Of a DNA stretch of 64,000 bases, positions 17,079-24,971 are shown piece by piece (within the stretch, counting starts at the first letter, position 1; the number at the start of each line of letters is the position of its first letter). Below the pieces are notes generated by a model. The model was not told where the DNA came from. It searched no databases and worked only from the letters and a program-made list of their open reading frames with translations. The position numbers and the translations under genes are program-made. This stretch comes from Fructobacillus fructosus KCTC 3544 (GTDB taxonomy: Bacteria; Bacillota; Bacilli; Lactobacillales; Lactobacillaceae). The stretch spans positions 42,614 to 106,613 of the forward strand of contig NZ_JQBH01000004.1 in the NCBI RefSeq assembly GCF_001438695.1, in the 5' to 3' direction.

Positions 17079-17290
17079 AAAAAAACCAGCTACGTAAAAC
17101 GCAGCTGGTCAACATTCATTCGCTCAGCCGCCTATCCGTTTTTGGATAGGCAGCCCAAAACATCAGCACCTACCCCTATGGAATAATAATGCTGATAATA
17201 ATGGCTTGGTTGTTTTGGAATGAATTCGTCATTTGTTTACTCACTTAATTTGATAAATCAATTAAAACATAATGAGAAAAACTTGTCAAT
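17079..17290 (-). promoter_or_regulatory. Leader RNA with isoleucine attenuator upstream of brnQ copy 1
   Basis: Minus-strand promoter TTGACA (17284-17289), N17, TTTAAT (17261-17266). Six pairing segments follow in order. Segment 1 (17190-17196, within the Ile codons) pairs with 2 (17162-17168). The region after 2 (GGGGTAGG) can pair with 3 (GGATAGGCAGC on plus, 17144-17154). 3 pairs with 4 (17127-17137). 4 (GCGGCTG) can pair with 5 (CAGCTGC). 5 pairs with 6 as terminator 17085-17109 plus seven T. A ribosome stalled at Ile codons would give 2:3, then 4:5, and readthrough. Confidence 0.85.
17176..17232 (-). CDS. Ile-rich leader peptide of brnQ copy 1
   Basis: Eighteen residues, MTNSFQNNQAIIISIIIP, with six Ile codons in two triplets (ATT ATT ATC, ATT ATT ATT) directly before the stop. 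A weak GTGAG lies 7 nt before the ATG. It is too short for ordinary gene finding. Position, codon content and downstream hairpins are those of an ilv-type attenuator peptide. Confidence 0.85.
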   Translation of the reverse strand: MTNSFQNNQAIIISIIIP

Positions 17291-17293
17291 TCT

Positions 17294-18634
17294 TTAGGCG
17301 GTTTGCTTCCGTTGAATGGCCTGCCATACCATGGCTACCAAAGCACCAATAATCGCTGGTAGTACCCAGCCGAAACCTTCAGCAGCCAATGGAATGATGG
17401 CATGGTAAACATCAGCCACCTGAAGCGCCCAATCGGTTGACTTAGCGGGTGAAGCCAACAAACCATCTAGCAAAGCCGGGATGGTGATAAAGGCCATCAC
17501 CGTCCGGTACATGATGGGGCTTTGCTTCACCCACTTATTCAAAACGGCCAAGATGGTTAGTGCCAGTGTGAATGGATAGATAATCATCAAGGCAGGAATT
17601 GAAAAGGCAATGATTTTAGTCAACCCGGCATTTGCGGTGATAAACGATCCGACGGTGATAACACGCAACCAGTTTTTGTATGAAATCTTTGGAAAGACTT
17701 TATGCAAATCTTGTGAGAAGGAAGCTGACAAGCCCATCGCCGTTGTGAAAACAGCTAATGTAACAATCAGACCCGTCATCAAAATACCGACGTTTCCCGT
17801 GTAGTGAATGATAACGTTCGATAAAGCCGTTCCCCCATTATCAGAAACTGGCATGATGCCCAATGACGTTACCCCTAAGAGTGCCGTGGCGATGTAAATC
17901 AGTGACTCTAATAAGATGGCCAGTAATCCTGACTTAGCCAGAAGCTTTGGTACCTGCTTGTCGGAGAAGCCCATGTTCTTAACGGCGTAAACAACTGAAA
18001 CCGCAAAGGCTAGGAGGGCCAAACAATCCATTGTGTTATACCCTTCCAGGATTCCTTGGAAGGCTGGTGCGACTTTGTAGGCACCAGACACCTTCTGGTC
18101 CAAGCCACCCATCGGCATGATTAAGGCGAGCAGTAAAATCACTGCTAACAGAATCAAGAACAGTGGGTTCAAGTACTTACCAACCCACTTCGTTAAGTTC
18201 GACTCTTTCAAAGTCAATCGGTAAACCATCAAGAAGAAGATGGCTGAAAAAATCAACATGGCGAGTTGCTGATAGGCCGTTGGAATCAATGGCGCAATTC
18301 CCATAGCAAAGGCCGTTGCCGCCGTACGTGGCGTGGCAAAGAGTGGCCCTAATGAAAAGTGAATGGCCACAACCATGATGGTTGCAAACCAAGGAGCCAC
18401 TGGCTTGGCAATGTCAAAAACCGACGTTGACTTGGTCAAAGCCATCCCGAGCATTGCCAAGAATGGTAGCAAAGCCCCGGTTAAAAGGAAACCAGAGATG
18501 GCGGGCCAGACGTGGCCACCCGCCAACTGTCCCAGTTGAACGGGGAAAATTAGGTTGCCGGCCCCGAAAAAGAGACCGAAAATTAGTGATGTGATCAGTA
18601 AGAGCTGTCGCTTACTCGCTCGTTGTTCTTGCAT
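17294..18634 (-). CDS. brnQ: Branched-chain amino acid carrier BrnQ, copy 2 (Val-leader)
   Basis: 446 residues from the ATG at 18634 behind GAGGAG; the frame extends 5 codons further without support. LLLITSLIFGLFFGAGNLIFPVQLGQLAGG and ATPRTAATAFAMG mark the BrnQ family. About twelve membrane segments. Tandem paralogue of the gene at 15690-17033, separated from it by that gene's own promoter and attenuator, so the pair are independent units. The leader upstream encodes a Val-rich peptide. Confidence 0.95.
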   Translation of the reverse strand: MQEQRASKRQLLLITSLIFGLFFGAGNLIFPVQLGQLAGGHVWPAISGFLLTGALLPFLAMLGMALTKSTSVFDIAKPVAPWFATIMVVAIHFSLGPLFATPRTAATAFAMGIAPLIPTAYQQLAMLIFSAIFFLMVYRLTLKESNLTKWVGKYLNPLFLILLAVILLLALIMPMGGLDQKVSGAYKVAPAFQGILEGYNTMDCLALLAFAVSVVYAVKNMGFSDKQVPKLLAKSGLLAILLESLIYIATALLGVTSLGIMPVSDNGGTALSNVIIHYTGNVGILMTGLIVTLAVFTTAMGLSASFSQDLHKVFPKISYKNWLRVITVGSFITANAGLTKIIAFSIPALMIIYPFTLALTILAVLNKWVKQSPIMYRTVMAFITIPALLDGLLASPAKSTDWALQVADVYHAIIPLAAEGFGWVLPAIIGALVAMVWQAIQRKQTA

Positions 18635-18675
18635 GGTAATACTCCTCATTTTTTTGAAACTCGTTAATCAAAACA

Positions 18676-18890
18676 AACAAAAAAGCCAGTTGCGTTAAGC
18701 AACTGGCTTCGTCAATGACTCAATCAGCTGCCCATCCTAATGTCGGATAGGCAGGCCAAAAATCAGCACCCTATCCTAACGGATAACGACGCTGACGACG
18801 ACGGCTGAATTGTGAGTCAAAAAGTTGTTCATGATTTTTCTCGTTTCATTTGATACTCACATTAAAACAAAATGAGATTGCCTTGTCAAG
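18676..18890 (-). promoter_or_regulatory. Leader RNA with valine attenuator upstream of brnQ copy 2
   Basis: Minus-strand promoter TTGACA (18884-18889), N17, TTTAAT (18861-18866), same plan as copy 1. Segment 1 (18791-18795, in the Val codons) pairs with 2 (18763-18767). GGATAGGG next to 2 pairs with 3 (CCTATCC; plus 18745-18754). 3 pairs with 4 (CTGCCCATCC, 18728-18737) over 10 bp. 4 (CAGCTG) can pair with 5 (CAGTTG). Terminator 5:6 is AGCCAGTTGC (18684-18693) with GCAACTGGCT (18699-18708), perfect 10 bp plus six T. Confidence 0.85.
18776..18832 (-). CDS. Val-rich leader peptide of brnQ copy 2
   Basis: Eighteen residues, MNNFLTHNSAVVVSVVIR, with codons GTC GTC GTC, AGC, GTC GTT ATC before the last residue. 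It has the same length and the same A-xxx-S-xxx plan as the Ile leader of copy 1, with Val in place of Ile in five of six positions. A six-codon frame upstream ends on TCATGA and overlaps this ATG. Confidence 0.83.
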   Translation of the reverse strand: MNNFLTHNSAVVVSVVIR

Positions 18891-18928
18891 ACTTTTTATG
18901 CAAATGTGCTTACTAAAGTCAAGAAAGC

Positions 18929-19498
18929 TCAATCAACCGTAATCATCTTTGGATAAACACGGGCAATGATGACCAAGACAACTGCTGAGGCAATAAAGGA
19001 TGGTAACATGTACGATCCGTTATAAAGAGTGGAATACAACCAAACACCCTCGCCCTTTGGTGCGTATTGACCAAAGAAAATGACGGCTGACAGCATATGG
19101 GACAAGAAACGCAAGAAAGACCCCACGAAGACGCCAACAATCAACCAGAGTGTCCCCTTTCCCATTTCCTTGTTCGCAAAGGCCTTCTTAACCATTGGGA
19201 CAGTCACAGCTGTGAAACCGACCAACCCGAAAGCCAATGGGTAATCCAGGAACGCCTGAAAGGGTGTCAAAATGTAGGCACCTAAGATTAACTTGATGAG
19301 TCCAAACAGAATTCCGACTGTTAACCCACCCTTATAGCCATAACGATACGCCATAATCACCGTTGGTACCATTTGAAATGAAATGGAGCCACCCTCACCC
19401 CAAAGACGAATGGACCAGAAACTCAAGACAACGGATAGGGCGATGAAAAGCGCCAATTCCGTAATAAAACGTAAATTTTGCGACTGCGTGTTCTGCAT
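18929..19498 (-). CDS. thiT: ThiT, thiamine-specific S component of an ECF transporter
   Basis: 189 residues, six membrane segments. The substrate-binding features of ThiT are visible: LWGEGGSISFQMVPTVIMAYRYG near residue 33, LIKLILGAYILTPFQAFLDYPLAFG near residue 68, and the C-terminal YNGSYMLPSFIASAVV. It binds thiamine outside and works with a shared EcfAA'T module not in this window. A TPP riboswitch precedes the gene, which supports the assignment. ATG behind GAGGAG. Confidence 0.93.
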   Translation of the reverse strand: MQNTQSQNLRFITELALFIALSVVLSFWSIRLWGEGGSISFQMVPTVIMAYRYGYKGGLTVGILFGLIKLILGAYILTPFQAFLDYPLAFGLVGFTAVTVPMVKKAFANKEMGKGTLWLIVGVFVGSFLRFLSHMLSAVIFFGQYAPKGEGVWLYSTLYNGSYMLPSFIASAVVLVIIARVYPKMITVD

Positions 19499-19524
19499 TT
19501 TTTTCTCCTCTTAGTACATCAGTC

Positions 19525-19720
19525 CACAAAAAAACAACCATCCGAAACAGCAAAAGCGAACGGACGGTTGTCTTAGTCTTTTCTGTTTTCCCTACGCGTG
19601 TCTTAACACAACAGGTTCGAAGGGTCGGCTTGCGCACTCTCAGCTCCAAGGAGCTCCCCTAAACGGACGTTATTTATTTGTTACCACCATTATAACCAGG
19701 TCCAAGCGCTTTTGACAAGC
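19525..19720 (-). promoter_or_regulatory. TPP riboswitch and promoter of thiT
   Basis: Minus-strand aptamer at about 19589-19662 contains the THI-box parts TTTAGGGGAGC, GCTGAGAGTG, GACCCTTCGAACCTG and CGCGTAGGGA. A terminator follows: ACAACCATCCG (19534-19544) with CGGACGGTTGT (19561-19571) and a seven-T run. Promoter TTGTCA-N18-TATAAT lies upstream near 19690-19718. Thiamine diphosphate should switch thiT off. Confidence 0.95.
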
Positions 19721-19735
19721 ATCACACAATAAAAA

Positions 19736-19759
19736 AGTCGGTTGCTTTAGCAACCGACT
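19736..19759 (-). terminator. Terminator of a vanished or very small gene
   Basis: AGTCGGTTGC and GCAACCGACT form a perfect 10-bp stem around TTTA, with six T on the minus strand. It follows only the short frame at 19764-19853. Confidence 0.75.
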
Positions 19760-19763
19760 CCGT

Positions 19764-19853
19764 CTAATTAATCTGATAAATTCCCGCTAAAATAATTTGA
19801 CGTGTTTGCTCCAGTCGCTGTTCAACAGCAGATCCCGACAACTGTAGGCCCAT
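19764..19853 (-). pseudogene. Small ORF or gene remnant between two terminators
   Basis: The frame gives 29 residues starting MGLQLSGSAVEQRLEQTR and ending IILAGIYQIN. The same frame stays open upstream through the hydrolase terminator without a start or ribosome-binding site. The composition looks coding and it is followed by a strong terminator of its own. I read it as the tail of a degraded gene; a small protein is possible. No family recognised. Confidence 0.35.
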
Positions 19854-19865
19854 ACGCTGCTCATC

Positions 19866-19889
19866 AATAAAGACGGCAAAGCCGTCTTT
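19866..19889 (-). terminator. Terminator of the second DUF915 hydrolase gene
   Basis: AAAGACGGC (19869-19877) pairs with GCCGTCTTT (19881-19889); a T-rich run follows on the minus strand. Confidence 0.75.
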
Positions 19890-19894
19890 TTTCT

Positions 19895-20752
19895 TTATTT
19901 CTTTAAGAACGCCAGCATAGCCGCATCAACTTCCTTGTTTTCATGCAACTTAGAATGCTGTCCATCCGCACCGGTAATCAGTTTTTCCTCATAAGTCGAA
20001 GGACTTTGAACCAAGTACTTTAAGGACTTAGACGAATTATTATAAACCGTCGTATCGTTATTACCAGAACCCTGTGAATTACCGTAAATGTTCAGTACCT
20101 GAACCTGGTGCTTTTGATAATACTCACGCAGTGGTAATAAACGTTTGTAGTACGCAGACTGATTAACCGGTTGTCCATCGTCTTTCAGGGGTGAATCAGA
20201 TTCAGGCTCCGTTAACATCAAACCGTTATAGGTACCGGCTAAGTCAACCTGTTTCTTAACTACTGGCAACGAATCACTTTTACCATCAGCCGTTGCCATC
20301 AAATAGTAGGCAATGGCCATGTTCCCCATGGAGTGCCCCACCACGTTAACTTGGTCGATCCCTTGCTTCTTTAAGTTAGTCATGATGGTCTGCACCCAAG
20401 CGGCCGTCTTGGTGAAATCTTGGTTCTTGTTATTATCAAATTGAACCAAAATGAGCGGGTTTTTGTCTTCTTTTTGAATGCGCCGACCCATTTCAACCTG
20501 ATTATTGTCCTTAACCGTCACGTTCACGCGCCGATTCGAATAACCCTGGTCAACCAAATACTGGGCCATTGACTTTTCAGCATTGCGTGATGAACCGTAA
20601 CCATGGAAAAAAACCGTGGCGGTTTTACCAGAAGCAGTTGAGGAATTTGTCGTCGTTTTGTGTTGCGCATTCAGTGATTGGAAGACCGCGTAGCCAATTA
20701 AGACCAACAAAATAATCACTAAAAGGCCGATAATGCCATGCGTTTTTTTCAT
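19895..20752 (-). CDS. DUF915 alpha/beta hydrolase, membrane-anchored, second copy
   Basis: 285 residues with a hydrophobic anchor at residues 8-26. FFHGYGSSRNAEKSM and GHSMGN (nucleophile Ser) align with the copy at 2478-3332, as does the C-terminal QHSKLHENKEV with the likely catalytic His. A central part SDSPLKDDGQPVNQSAYYK is more divergent. ATG behind AAGGAG. Unlike the first copy it stands alone, with its own terminator, next to a tautomerase gene. Substrate unknown for the family. Confidence 0.85.
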   Translation of the reverse strand: MKKTHGIIGLLVIILLVLIGYAVFQSLNAQHKTTTNSSTASGKTATVFFHGYGSSRNAEKSMAQYLVDQGYSNRRVNVTVKDNNQVEMGRRIQKEDKNPLILVQFDNNKNQDFTKTAAWVQTIMTNLKKQGIDQVNVVGHSMGNMAIAYYLMATADGKSDSLPVVKKQVDLAGTYNGLMLTEPESDSPLKDDGQPVNQSAYYKRLLPLREYYQKHQVQVLNIYGNSQGSGNNDTTVYNNSSKSLKYLVQSPSTYEEKLITGADGQHSKLHENKEVDAAMLAFLKK

Positions 20753-20811
20753 AAAATAGTTACTCCTTACCCTTTTATTGTAACGCCTTCATCACTATCA
20801 TTCATAATAAA

Positions 20812-20840
20812 AAGAGAGTTAACCTTTCGGTTAACCCTGC
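20812..20840 (-). terminator. Terminator after the tautomerase gene
   Basis: GTTAACC and GGTTAAC pair over 7 bp around TTTC (20818-20835), then TCTCTTTTT on the minus strand. Confidence 0.8.
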
Positions 20841-20856
20841 TTTTATGAAGCTCTTT

Positions 20857-21249
20857 TTACAATTCGCCGTTTAGGAAGTGATTCTTTCCCAAACCAAATG
20901 ACCAATCTTCCGCATGATTGGTAGCAAAAGTAATAATCACGTCTTCGGGACGCACCCCGGCCTTATCTGACAAAGTCGCCACTAATTTTTTAGTGAAGGC
21001 TTTCTTTGCTGGCATTGGTCGTGGCGTTGACAAGATGGTAAAGAACAATGCCTTGGCCGTTCGTTCGTAACCCAGACCAACGTCTTGGAAGTTCAGTTCA
21101 TAATCTTCGTGCTGCGTCACAATTTGAAAACGATCACGGTCTGGCAGTGAAAGGGTTTCCTTGGCAACATCAAACGATAGTTGCATCAATTCCTTAATCT
21201 CTTCTGGCTTATATTGGTTCTTAACCATATCAATTTTCATTAATGGCAT
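20857..21249 (-). CDS. Tautomerase family protein (4-oxalocrotonate tautomerase-like)
   Basis: 130 residues, about twice the length of the classical 4-OT subunit, as in the fused-subunit branch. Pro2 of MPLMKIDM becomes the catalytic N-terminal proline after Met removal. Two beta-alpha-beta halves are visible (KIDMVKNQYKPEEIKELM; FFTILSTPRPMPAKKAFTK). ATG behind AGGGGAA. The physiological substrate is unknown. Confidence 0.8.
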   Translation of the reverse strand: MPLMKIDMVKNQYKPEEIKELMQLSFDVAKETLSLPDRDRFQIVTQHEDYELNFQDVGLGYERTAKALFFTILSTPRPMPAKKAFTKKLVATLSDKAGVRPEDVIITFATNHAEDWSFGLGKNHFLNGEL

Positions 21250-21320
21250 GTGCGATTCCCCTTATCTTTTCAATTAGTTCTAGACTAACACAAAGTTGGG
21301 AAACTGACGCACGAAATCAG

Positions 21321-22112
21321 CTAAGCGAGTGAAACTTCTTGAATTTTAGCCGTCTTTGTTAGTTCGTCGTCATTGAGTTGATAGAGGTGATCCAGTAAGG
21401 AAGTCTTGAAGGAGGCTGGTCCCTCAACCGTTCCTTCCTTCATGGCCAAGTCTGCGGCCACCGGCAAAATAGCTGCAACTCGAACGAACGCTTCGAAAGT
21501 CGCTGCATGTGCCAATCCGAGGGCTAAAATGCCATCCAAAGCATCCCCCATCCCCACGTTTTTAGCCAAGTACGGATGTCCGTTGTCAATTTGGAACACG
21601 CGTTGACCATCACTAACCGTATCGACTGCTCCTGAAATCACAACCCAAGCCTTGCTGCAACGAGCATAATCCAAAGCAGTTTGGACGGCATCGGCTTCAC
21701 TAGTCGAGTCGATTCCCAGTCGGGACTGCTCCCCAGACAAGAGAGCAGCAATTTCACTTAAGTTTCCGCGAACGACTTTGACAGACACGGCTTCCATAAT
21801 GGCCAATGCTTGTTCTTTCCGTAATTTCGAAGCACCGGCACCAACCGGGTCAAAAACGACTGGTTTTTGATTCTGATTGGCAAAGCGACCAAGATGAATT
21901 AACCGCTTGTGGCTTTCCTCCGACACCGTTCCCATGTTTAAGTCAACAGCCGAAGCTAGGGGAACCAGCACTTCGTCATCGCGAAAATCTTCGGCAACCA
22001 ATGGCGAACCACCTAAGTATGAAATCACGTCAGCAACCAACTGCTCCGTGACGTGGTTACCATTCATAATGACCATCGCTGGTTGTCGGTGCATTTGTTC
22101 TAAAAGAGTCAT
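21321..22112 (-). CDS. thiM: Hydroxyethylthiazole kinase ThiM
   Basis: 263 residues. It phosphorylates 4-methyl-5-hydroxyethylthiazole for thiamine salvage. Ribokinase-like fold with VVFDPVGAGASKLRKEQAL and the anion-hole region NVGMGDALDGILALG. The residue after GMG is Asp, where many ThiM enzymes have Cys. It follows thiDE by 12 nt and is the last gene of the TPP-controlled salvage operon. Confidence 0.92.
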   Translation of the reverse strand: MTLLEQMHRQPAMVIMNGNHVTEQLVADVISYLGGSPLVAEDFRDDEVLVPLASAVDLNMGTVSEESHKRLIHLGRFANQNQKPVVFDPVGAGASKLRKEQALAIMEAVSVKVVRGNLSEIAALLSGEQSRLGIDSTSEADAVQTALDYARCSKAWVVISGAVDTVSDGQRVFQIDNGHPYLAKNVGMGDALDGILALGLAHAATFEAFVRVAAILPVAADLAMKEGTVEGPASFKTSLLDHLYQLNDDELTKTAKIQEVSLA

Positions 22113-22124
22113 GCGTTGCTTCTC

Positions 22125-23582
22125 CTAATCTTTGCAAAGTCGTTGGACAGTTTTTGCTATGTTTGTACTTTTTGTAATGGCAGAAATGACCGCTAAGCCA
22201 TCCGCTCCGTGTTGATAAACGGCCTGAGCCCGTTCTTCATTAATCCCTCCAATGGCAACCACCGGAACCGTTGCTGCTTCTTTAATTTCCCGTAATCCTT
22301 CAAGGCCAATGATTGGCTTCGCATCCTTCTTAGTTGTCGTTTTGAAAACCGGTCCAACGCCAATATAGGCCAAGTCCGGCATCGCCGCTTGGCTGGCTTC
22401 TAATTCGGCCATTGTAGAAATGGAGAGCCCGATTAGCAATTCTGGCGCTTTTTTCACAATGGACTGGACGCTCGCGTCATCCTGACCAACGTGGACACCA
22501 TCCGCATCAGCGGCAATCGCTAAATCGACATTATCGTCGATGAAGAGCAGTGTTTTAGTTTCTTGACAGATTTCTTTCAAGACTTTAGCCACGGCAAGTT
22601 CTTCTAAAAAGCTTGGTCGAACCGTTCCTTTTTCCCGGTACTGAACAACCGTCACACCGGCTAAACAGGCTTCCTTAACTAGGGAAAAAAGTTTGGCACG
22701 GTCCCCACCAACGTTTTCCAACCCAACCACGAGTTGACAGGAAAAGTCCAGCTCGTTCGTATTGTTAAAGCGTTGATTGGGATTTGGCCAAAGTGCTTGG
22801 TTAAGTGGTCCATGTCCATGCCCAATGAAAAGTGGCTGGGCAACAATATGGTTCATGTAGTCATTACCAATCAGGATGGCTTGCTTAAGGCTAATTCCCC
22901 GTGCCAACATAGCCGTGATGGCTGCCGATAGGGTATCACCGGTTCCATGCTTTCGAGCAGTGTGGACTTTCTTTCCCTTCAAAACGAAGGAATCATCGCC
23001 CAACAAAGCATAGTTCAACACTTCATCACCTTCGAGGTGTCCCCCCTTCACCAAGACATTGGGAACCCCAAGTTCTTGAATCCGGTGGGCTGCCTCTGCC
23101 ATGTCAGCTTCTGTTTGAATTGTCAAACCGGCCAATAATTCGGCTTCGGGGATGTTCGGCGTCACAAGTAACGCTTTTGGCAGCAGTTCTCTTTTCATGG
23201 CTGCCACCCCTTCTTTGTCCAATAACGGTGCACCACCCTTGGCCACCATTACCGGATCAATGACTAGTTGCTTAATGTGAAAACGTTCCACGTTCCTGGC
23301 GACCTCGGACACACGGACACCGTCAAAAAGGGCACCGGTTTTAGCTGCTCTGATATCAAAGTCAGTCATCACCGACTCAAACTGGGCGGCAATGGCCGCT
23401 GGATCCGTTGGATAAGCCCCTTGGACCCCCAATGTGTTTTGTGCCGTCAAACCAACCACCACGTTGGTCGAAAAAACGGAAAAGTGTTGCATTGTCTTAA
23501 TATCAGCCTGCATGCCAGCACCACCACCAGAGTCCGAGCCGGCGATGGTCAGAGCAGTTGGGTATTGTTGTGCTTCCCTCAT
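22125..23582 (-). CDS. thiDE: ThiD-ThiE fusion: HMP-P kinase and thiamine-phosphate synthase
   Basis: 485 residues. Residues 1-265 are ThiD: ALTIAGSDSGGGAGMQADIKT, VIDPVMVAKGG and KHGTGDTLSAAI. Residues about 285-485 are ThiE: VTVVQYREKG, LLFIDDNVDLAIAADADGVHVGQDDA, YIGVGPVFKTTTKKDA and VVAIGGI. The fusion makes HMP-PP and joins it to thiazole phosphate to give thiamine phosphate in one polypeptide. The start overlaps tenA by ATGA. No thiC or thiG is present in the window, consistent with salvage only. Confidence 0.95.
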   Translation of the reverse strand: MREAQQYPTALTIAGSDSGGGAGMQADIKTMQHFSVFSTNVVVGLTAQNTLGVQGAYPTDPAAIAAQFESVMTDFDIRAAKTGALFDGVRVSEVARNVERFHIKQLVIDPVMVAKGGAPLLDKEGVAAMKRELLPKALLVTPNIPEAELLAGLTIQTEADMAEAAHRIQELGVPNVLVKGGHLEGDEVLNYALLGDDSFVLKGKKVHTARKHGTGDTLSAAITAMLARGISLKQAILIGNDYMNHIVAQPLFIGHGHGPLNQALWPNPNQRFNNTNELDFSCQLVVGLENVGGDRAKLFSLVKEACLAGVTVVQYREKGTVRPSFLEELAVAKVLKEICQETKTLLFIDDNVDLAIAADADGVHVGQDDASVQSIVKKAPELLIGLSISTMAELEASQAAMPDLAYIGVGPVFKTTTKKDAKPIIGLEGLREIKEAATVPVVAIGGINEERAQAVYQHGADGLAVISAITKSTNIAKTVQRLCKD

Positions 23583-24226
23583 CCCTCTTTCTCCAATGAT
23601 TGTTCGAAGAAATCGTTTTCAAACTGAACGGCTTGGTAAAAGGCGGTTAATCCCCGCGATTGCATTTCCTCATCGACTTTGTCAGCTTCTTCTTCCAAGA
23701 CCTTCATGAAGTCAACCGTTAATTGACCATCCGTCCCTTTGTAAAAGTCAAACCAAGGGTAAAACGGATTGCCCTTCTTAATCTGCCCACTCTCAATCAT
23801 CTTTTCTGTTAAGTAACCGTATACATAGGGACAGGCAGCCAGTGAACACAGGAAGATAAAGTCGCCTTCCTTTTGGCTATCCTGAATATGCTTCAGGTAA
23901 CCGGTCGTTGCCGGGAGCCATTCCTTGGTGATGGTCGCCTTAGCAGCCGGATCCTTTTCATCCGCCAACTTTTGCAACATCAAGTGTGGTTCGGTTTCTT
24001 GGTCACCCTCAAACTGGCGCAAGGACTCTGAATCAATACCAAAGTTATCCAAGCCCTTTGAAAAGAGCGGCAAGTAGACATCCAAGTAAATGTTGTCTTG
24101 ATAGATATAGGTATAGAGTGCCCGGGCATCGATACGTCCTGCTTCACAATCCTTGATAAAGGGATTGGCCAAAAAAGCCGGCATGGCGTCCTGCATAATC
24201 TTCTTAAACTGTTCAATAAAAGTCAT
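23579..24226 (-). CDS. tenA: TenA, thiaminase II
   Basis: 215 residues. It hydrolyses aminopyrimidine breakdown products of thiamine to HMP for ThiD. All-helical TenA features: NPFIKDCEAGRIDARALYTYIYQDNIYL, LCSLAACPYVYGYLTEKM with the catalytic Cys, and FYQAVQFENDFFEQSL with the C-terminal Glu. ATG behind AGGAG. Fourth in the ykoEDC-tenA-thiDE-thiM operon, 76 nt after ykoC. Confidence 0.93.
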   Translation of the reverse strand: MTFIEQFKKIMQDAMPAFLANPFIKDCEAGRIDARALYTYIYQDNIYLDVYLPLFSKGLDNFGIDSESLRQFEGDQETEPHLMLQKLADEKDPAAKATITKEWLPATTGYLKHIQDSQKEGDFIFLCSLAACPYVYGYLTEKMIESGQIKKGNPFYPWFDFYKGTDGQLTVDFMKVLEEEADKVDEEMQSRGLTAFYQAVQFENDFFEQSLEKEG

Positions 24227-24302
24227 CTCATTCTCCTATATTCTTGTGTAATTAAATAAGCGAACTTGCGTATTTCTTGCTATTAATTAATGTTTTCATA
24301 TG

Positions 24303-24971
24303 CTAATACGGTAGCAGTCGAAGTAGCCCAATGGTCAATATGAGCACCAAGGCTAACCAGGCAAACCCGACTTTTTTGTATGGATAAGTCTGATACACAG
24401 ACCGCTCCGCACCTTCTTGAAATCCGTGGGCTGTCATGGCCATTGCCAACGATTCAGACCACTGAATGGCTTGAATGAGCGCCTTGAAATACAGGGTCGG
24501 CTGGTACCAATGTAGGCTAACACCACGCATTTGGCTGGCCGCTTGAATATTTTGGAAGGCTTGCTTGAATCGTGGCATAAAGTTCAATGCCGCAATCAAT
24601 CCGTAGATAAAGGTATTCGATAAGTGGAGGTTTTGCTGAAGCGATTGAAGTAAAACCGCCTCTTTTGTCTTATTGAGCAACCAAGCGCCCACAAAAATGA
24701 GCAGGAAGACACGGGACCCCATGACCAACCCAACGTGCAACCGATGACTCAAATCACCCTGCGCGTACAGGTAAAAGGACCAGAATGATCCAATGGCCGG
24801 AATAAACCCAACCGCCCAACAATACAAATAGCGTTTCAATGGCAAACCCTGGTACAAGATCAAGCCGTTAAAGAACAGCAAGAGAATCACATTGAAAGAA
24901 AGCGAGTTGGTTAACACAATTTCCAGTGACAGTAGTAAGGCTAAGAATAACCGTTGACTGGCATTCATCAT
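24303..24971 (-). CDS. ykoC: ECF transporter T component (YkoC-like) for HMP
   Basis: 222 residues with five or six membrane segments and the EcfT coupling helices containing QAASQMRGV and MAMTAHGFQ (the two Ala-Arg/His-Gly type motifs). It is the energy-coupling membrane subunit of a dedicated vitamin importer together with the downstream-numbered ykoD ATPase and ykoE S component. The start overlaps the ykoD stop by 4 nt. Confidence 0.88.
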   Translation of the reverse strand: MMNASQRLFLALLLSLEIVLTNSLSFNVILLLFFNGLILYQGLPLKRYLYCWAVGFIPAIGSFWSFYLYAQGDLSHRLHVGLVMGSRVFLLIFVGAWLLNKTKEAVLLQSLQQNLHLSNTFIYGLIAALNFMPRFKQAFQNIQAASQMRGVSLHWYQPTLYFKALIQAIQWSESLAMAMTAHGFQEGAERSVYQTYPYKKVGFAWLALVLILTIGLLRLLPY

